A stretch of 7,374 nucleotides of DNA from DASUCS01 sp036275935 (GTDB lineage: Bacteria > Actinomycetota > Acidimicrobiia > Acidimicrobiales > JACDCH01). The translations under genes and the position numbers were made by a program. The notes beneath the pieces were generated by a model. It had not been told where the DNA came from, made no database searches, and saw only the letters and a list, made by a program, of their open reading frames with translations. The stretch is from assembly GCA_036275935.1 (NCBI GenBank), contig DASUCS010000105.1, positions 1-7,374 on the forward strand, given 5' to 3'. This document shows, piece after piece, positions 5,579 through 7,374 of this stretch (position 1 is its first letter; each line of letters starts with the position of its first letter).

Positions 5579-6979
5579 GTGCCCGAGGAGATGCGCTTCG
5601 AAAATCGGATGAGCGACGCCGATGCGCTCATGTGGACCATCGAGAAGGATCCGCTGTTGCGCTCGACGATCACCGCGGTCGCCATCCTCGACCGATCTCC
5701 AGACCGTGGGCGCCTGACCGACAGCGTCGAACGAGCGACACGTTTCGTCCCACGACTTCGCCAGCGGGTGATCTCGAACGCGCTGTCGATCGCGCCACCG
5801 CGCTGGGAGTTCGACCCGAACTTCGATCTCGACTACCACCTTCGGTGGACGAAGGCGCCCGGCGACGGTTCGCTCCGCGCCGTGCTCGACCTCGCGCAGC
5901 CGATTGCGATGCAAGGCTTCGACCGCGCCCGTCCGCTGTGGGAGTTCGTGGTCGTCGACGGCCTGGCCGACGGACGCGCCGCACTGATCATGAAGATCCA
6001 TCACGCCATCACCGACGGCGTGGGCGCAGTGAAGATCGCGATGCATCTGTTCGACCTCGAGCGCGATGTCGAGCTGGACCGGGGCGACATTCCCGACGAG
6101 CCGGCCATCCACGTCATGACTCAGTTCGAGCGGATGCGCGATGCACTCGATCACGAGCGCCGCCGCCAGCTCGGAATTGCGCGACGGGCGACCGCGTCGC
6201 TCACCGCGGCGGCCATGTCGGCCGCCGCGGATGCGCCGGGCACGATGCGCCGGTTCCGCGACACGCTCTCGTCCGTCGGGCGGATGCTCGCGCCGGCAAC
6301 GTCGCCACTGAGCCCGATCATGACCGGACGATCGCTCAGCGTGCGCTTCGACACGATCACGGTGCCGCTGCCGGAGCTGAAGGCCGCGTCCAAGAGGGTC
6401 GACGGCAAGCTGAACGACGCGTTCGTCGCGGCGGTGCTCGGTGGGCTCAAGCGCTACCACGAGCATCACGGCGCCGATGTCGAGGCGCTGCGCATGACGA
6501 TGCCGATCAACATCCGCAACGACGAGACATCCGATCTCGCCGGCAATCAGTTCGCGCCCGCCCGGTTCGCGGTACCGATGACGATCGACGACCCGATCGA
6601 GCGGATGCGTGCGACCCGGACGCTCGTCGCGCAGCAACGAGCAGAGCCCGCCCTCTCGCTGGCCGAACCGCTGGCCGGTGTCCTCTACCGGTTGCCCACG
6701 ACTGTCACGACGGGCGTGTTCGGTTCGCTCCTGCGCGGCATCGACTTCGTGACGAGCAACGTGCCGGGCGTCCCGATCCCGGTGTTCTTCGGAGGCGGAC
6801 GGCTCGAGGCGCAGTTCGCGTTCGGACCGATGAGCGGCGCCGCGGCCAACATCACCCTGCTCAGCTATCTCGACGAGGTGCAGATCGCGATCAACTCGGA
6901 TCCGGCCGCGGTGCCGGACTCCGAGGTGTTCCTCGGCTGCCTCGTCGAGGGCTTCGACGAGATCCGGAAGGTGGCGTGA
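5579..6979 (+). CDS. WS/DGAT-family O-acyltransferase (wax ester synthase / diacylglycerol acyltransferase)
   Basis: The product has 466 residues, the usual size for bacterial bifunctional wax ester synthase / acyl-CoA:diacylglycerol acyltransferases. These transfer acyl groups from acyl-CoA to long-chain alcohols or diacylglycerol and act at the membrane or lipid droplet. The active-site motif HHAITDG (141-147) is intact, with His142 as expected base. Other family landmarks are PLWEF (119-123), LNDAFVAAVLGG (from 278), PINIR and SNVPGVP (from 393). The N-terminus MSDADALMW is the usual opening of the family. The start is uncertain: GTG at 5579 lies four bases after the VanW stop and could be reached by re-initiation, ATG at 5591 follows GAGGAG directly, and ATG at 5609 begins the conserved part. 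Tight spacing implies co-transcription with the VanW gene and the following cupin gene. Which acceptor it uses cannot be read from sequence. Confidence 0.93.
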   Translation: MPEEMRFENRMSDADALMWTIEKDPLLRSTITAVAILDRSPDRGRLTDSVERATRFVPRLRQRVISNALSIAPPRWEFDPNFDLDYHLRWTKAPGDGSLRAVLDLAQPIAMQGFDRARPLWEFVVVDGLADGRAALIMKIHHAITDGVGAVKIAMHLFDLERDVELDRGDIPDEPAIHVMTQFERMRDALDHERRRQLGIARRATASLTAAAMSAAADAPGTMRRFRDTLSSVGRMLAPATSPLSPIMTGRSLSVRFDTITVPLPELKAASKRVDGKLNDAFVAAVLGGLKRYHEHHGADVEALRMTMPINIRNDETSDLAGNQFAPARFAVPMTIDDPIERMRATRTLVAQQRAEPALSLAEPLAGVLYRLPTTVTTGVFGSLLRGIDFVTSNVPGVPIPVFFGGGRLEAQFAFGPMSGAAANITLLSYLDEVQIAINSDPAAVPDSEVFLGCLVEGFDEIRKVA

Positions 6980-6981
6980 CG

Positions 6982-7374
6982 ATGACGAGCGTGCGGCGAG
7001 TGGTGACGGGACAGAGGGGCGACGGCAAATCGGTCTTCGTGTCGGACGCAAGGGTCGAGGCCACGACTGTGTCGGTCGTGCCCGGCATGGAGTTCCATCT
7101 GATGTGGGGTGCGGACGAGGTGCCCGCGCTCCCCACGGACGGGACCGAGCCCTCGCACCATGCGTACTTCCCGCCACCGGGTGGTTACCGGTTCGGCTTC
7201 TTCACGGTCCCTCCGGAGGGCGCGGCCGAGCTGCCTCCTGACATCGACCTCACCGCTGCGTTCGCGGAGATGGAGCAGAAGCTTCCCGGCATGGCCTCGC
7301 ACATGGAGCCCGACAACCCGGGCATGCATACAACGCACACCGTCGATTTCGAGGTCGTGATGTCGGGCCGGATC
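6982..7374 (+). CDS. Cupin-like domain protein, 3'-partial
   Basis: An open frame starts at ATG 6982, two bases after the acyltransferase stop, and stays open to the window edge for 131 codons. GGAAGG at 6966-6971 may serve as its ribosome binding site, with a rather long spacing of 10 bases. The N-terminus (MTSVRRVVTGQRGDGKSVFV) and the central phrase YRFGFFTVPPE resemble cupin-domain proteins found in actinobacteria and proteobacteria. The visible end, GMHTTHTVDFEVVMSG (114-129), looks like the first cupin motif, with His116, His119 and Glu124 as candidate metal ligands. The second motif would lie beyond the window, so the fold call is partial. Function is unknown; relatives are often annotated only as cupin-domain proteins. 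Its close coupling to the acyltransferase suggests co-expression. Confidence 0.8.
   Translation, partial: MTSVRRVVTGQRGDGKSVFVSDARVEATTVSVVPGMEFHLMWGADEVPALPTDGTEPSHHAYFPPPGGYRFGFFTVPPEGAAELPPDIDLTAAFAEMEQKLPGMASHMEPDNPGMHTTHTVDFEVVMSGRI

Noticed and set aside
4399..5685. Minus-strand open frame of about 428 codons opposite the VanW gene.
   Set aside because: No domain can be recognised and it lies entirely opposite a well-supported gene and the start of the next.
5366..7177. Minus-strand open frame of about 603 codons opposite the acyltransferase gene.
   Set aside because: Composition is Arg/His-rich with no motif. It lies over a strong WS/DGAT gene and two of its neighbours, so it is a GC-driven shadow.
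7109..7360. Small plus-strand open frame near the right edge.
   Set aside because: It lies in a different frame from the open-ended cupin-like gene starting at 6982, and its product is Ser/Arg-rich without motifs.

Overview
The window is GC-rich and almost wholly coding. It looks like chromosome from a high-GC actinobacterium. The protein set (MFE-2-like SDR, type-2 enoyl-CoA hydratase, double-cysteine VanW protein, WS/DGAT acyltransferase) is what I would expect in Acidimicrobiia such as the Ilumatobacter group. That placement is inferred from protein style only; no rRNA or marker gene is present. I see no tRNA, rRNA, CRISPR array, insertion sequence or phage gene.

Layout. (1) Positions 1-1205, plus strand: the 3' part of a gene whose protein has an unassigned N-terminal domain, a Gly/Ser linker and five 45-residue repeats with DWDGDG-type, probably calcium-binding, loops. 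(2) Positions 1206-3798, minus strand: a tight three-gene operon, transcribed from right to left as SDR dehydrogenase, alpha/beta hydrolase and MaoC-type hydratase. The dehydrogenase and hydratase resemble the first two domains of the peroxisomal multifunctional enzyme MFE-2, here as separate proteins. (3) Positions 3799-3897: a 99-base divergent intergenic region, the only sizeable non-coding stretch, containing a tandem heptamer. (4) Positions 3898-7374, plus strand: an operon-like run of a membrane-anchored VanW-family protein, a WS/DGAT acyltransferase and the 5' part of a cupin-like gene, with gaps of only 4 and 2 bases.

How the genes may work together. The minus-strand set plausibly performs the hydration and dehydrogenation steps of (R)-specific beta-oxidation of a fatty acyl-CoA or sterol side chain, with the hydrolase acting on an ester or thioester in the same pathway. 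The plus-strand set links a cell-envelope protein with neutral-lipid (wax ester or triacylglycerol) synthesis, so both arms concern lipid or envelope metabolism. The substrates cannot be read from the sequence.

Nothing here is a clear novel defence or mobile system. The points most worth a second look are the cysteine pattern of the VanW protein, the CPDC motif in the hydrolase oxyanion loop, the split MFE-2 operon, the GTG start of the SDR, and a convergent junction where both stop codons lie in one TGATCA palindrome.
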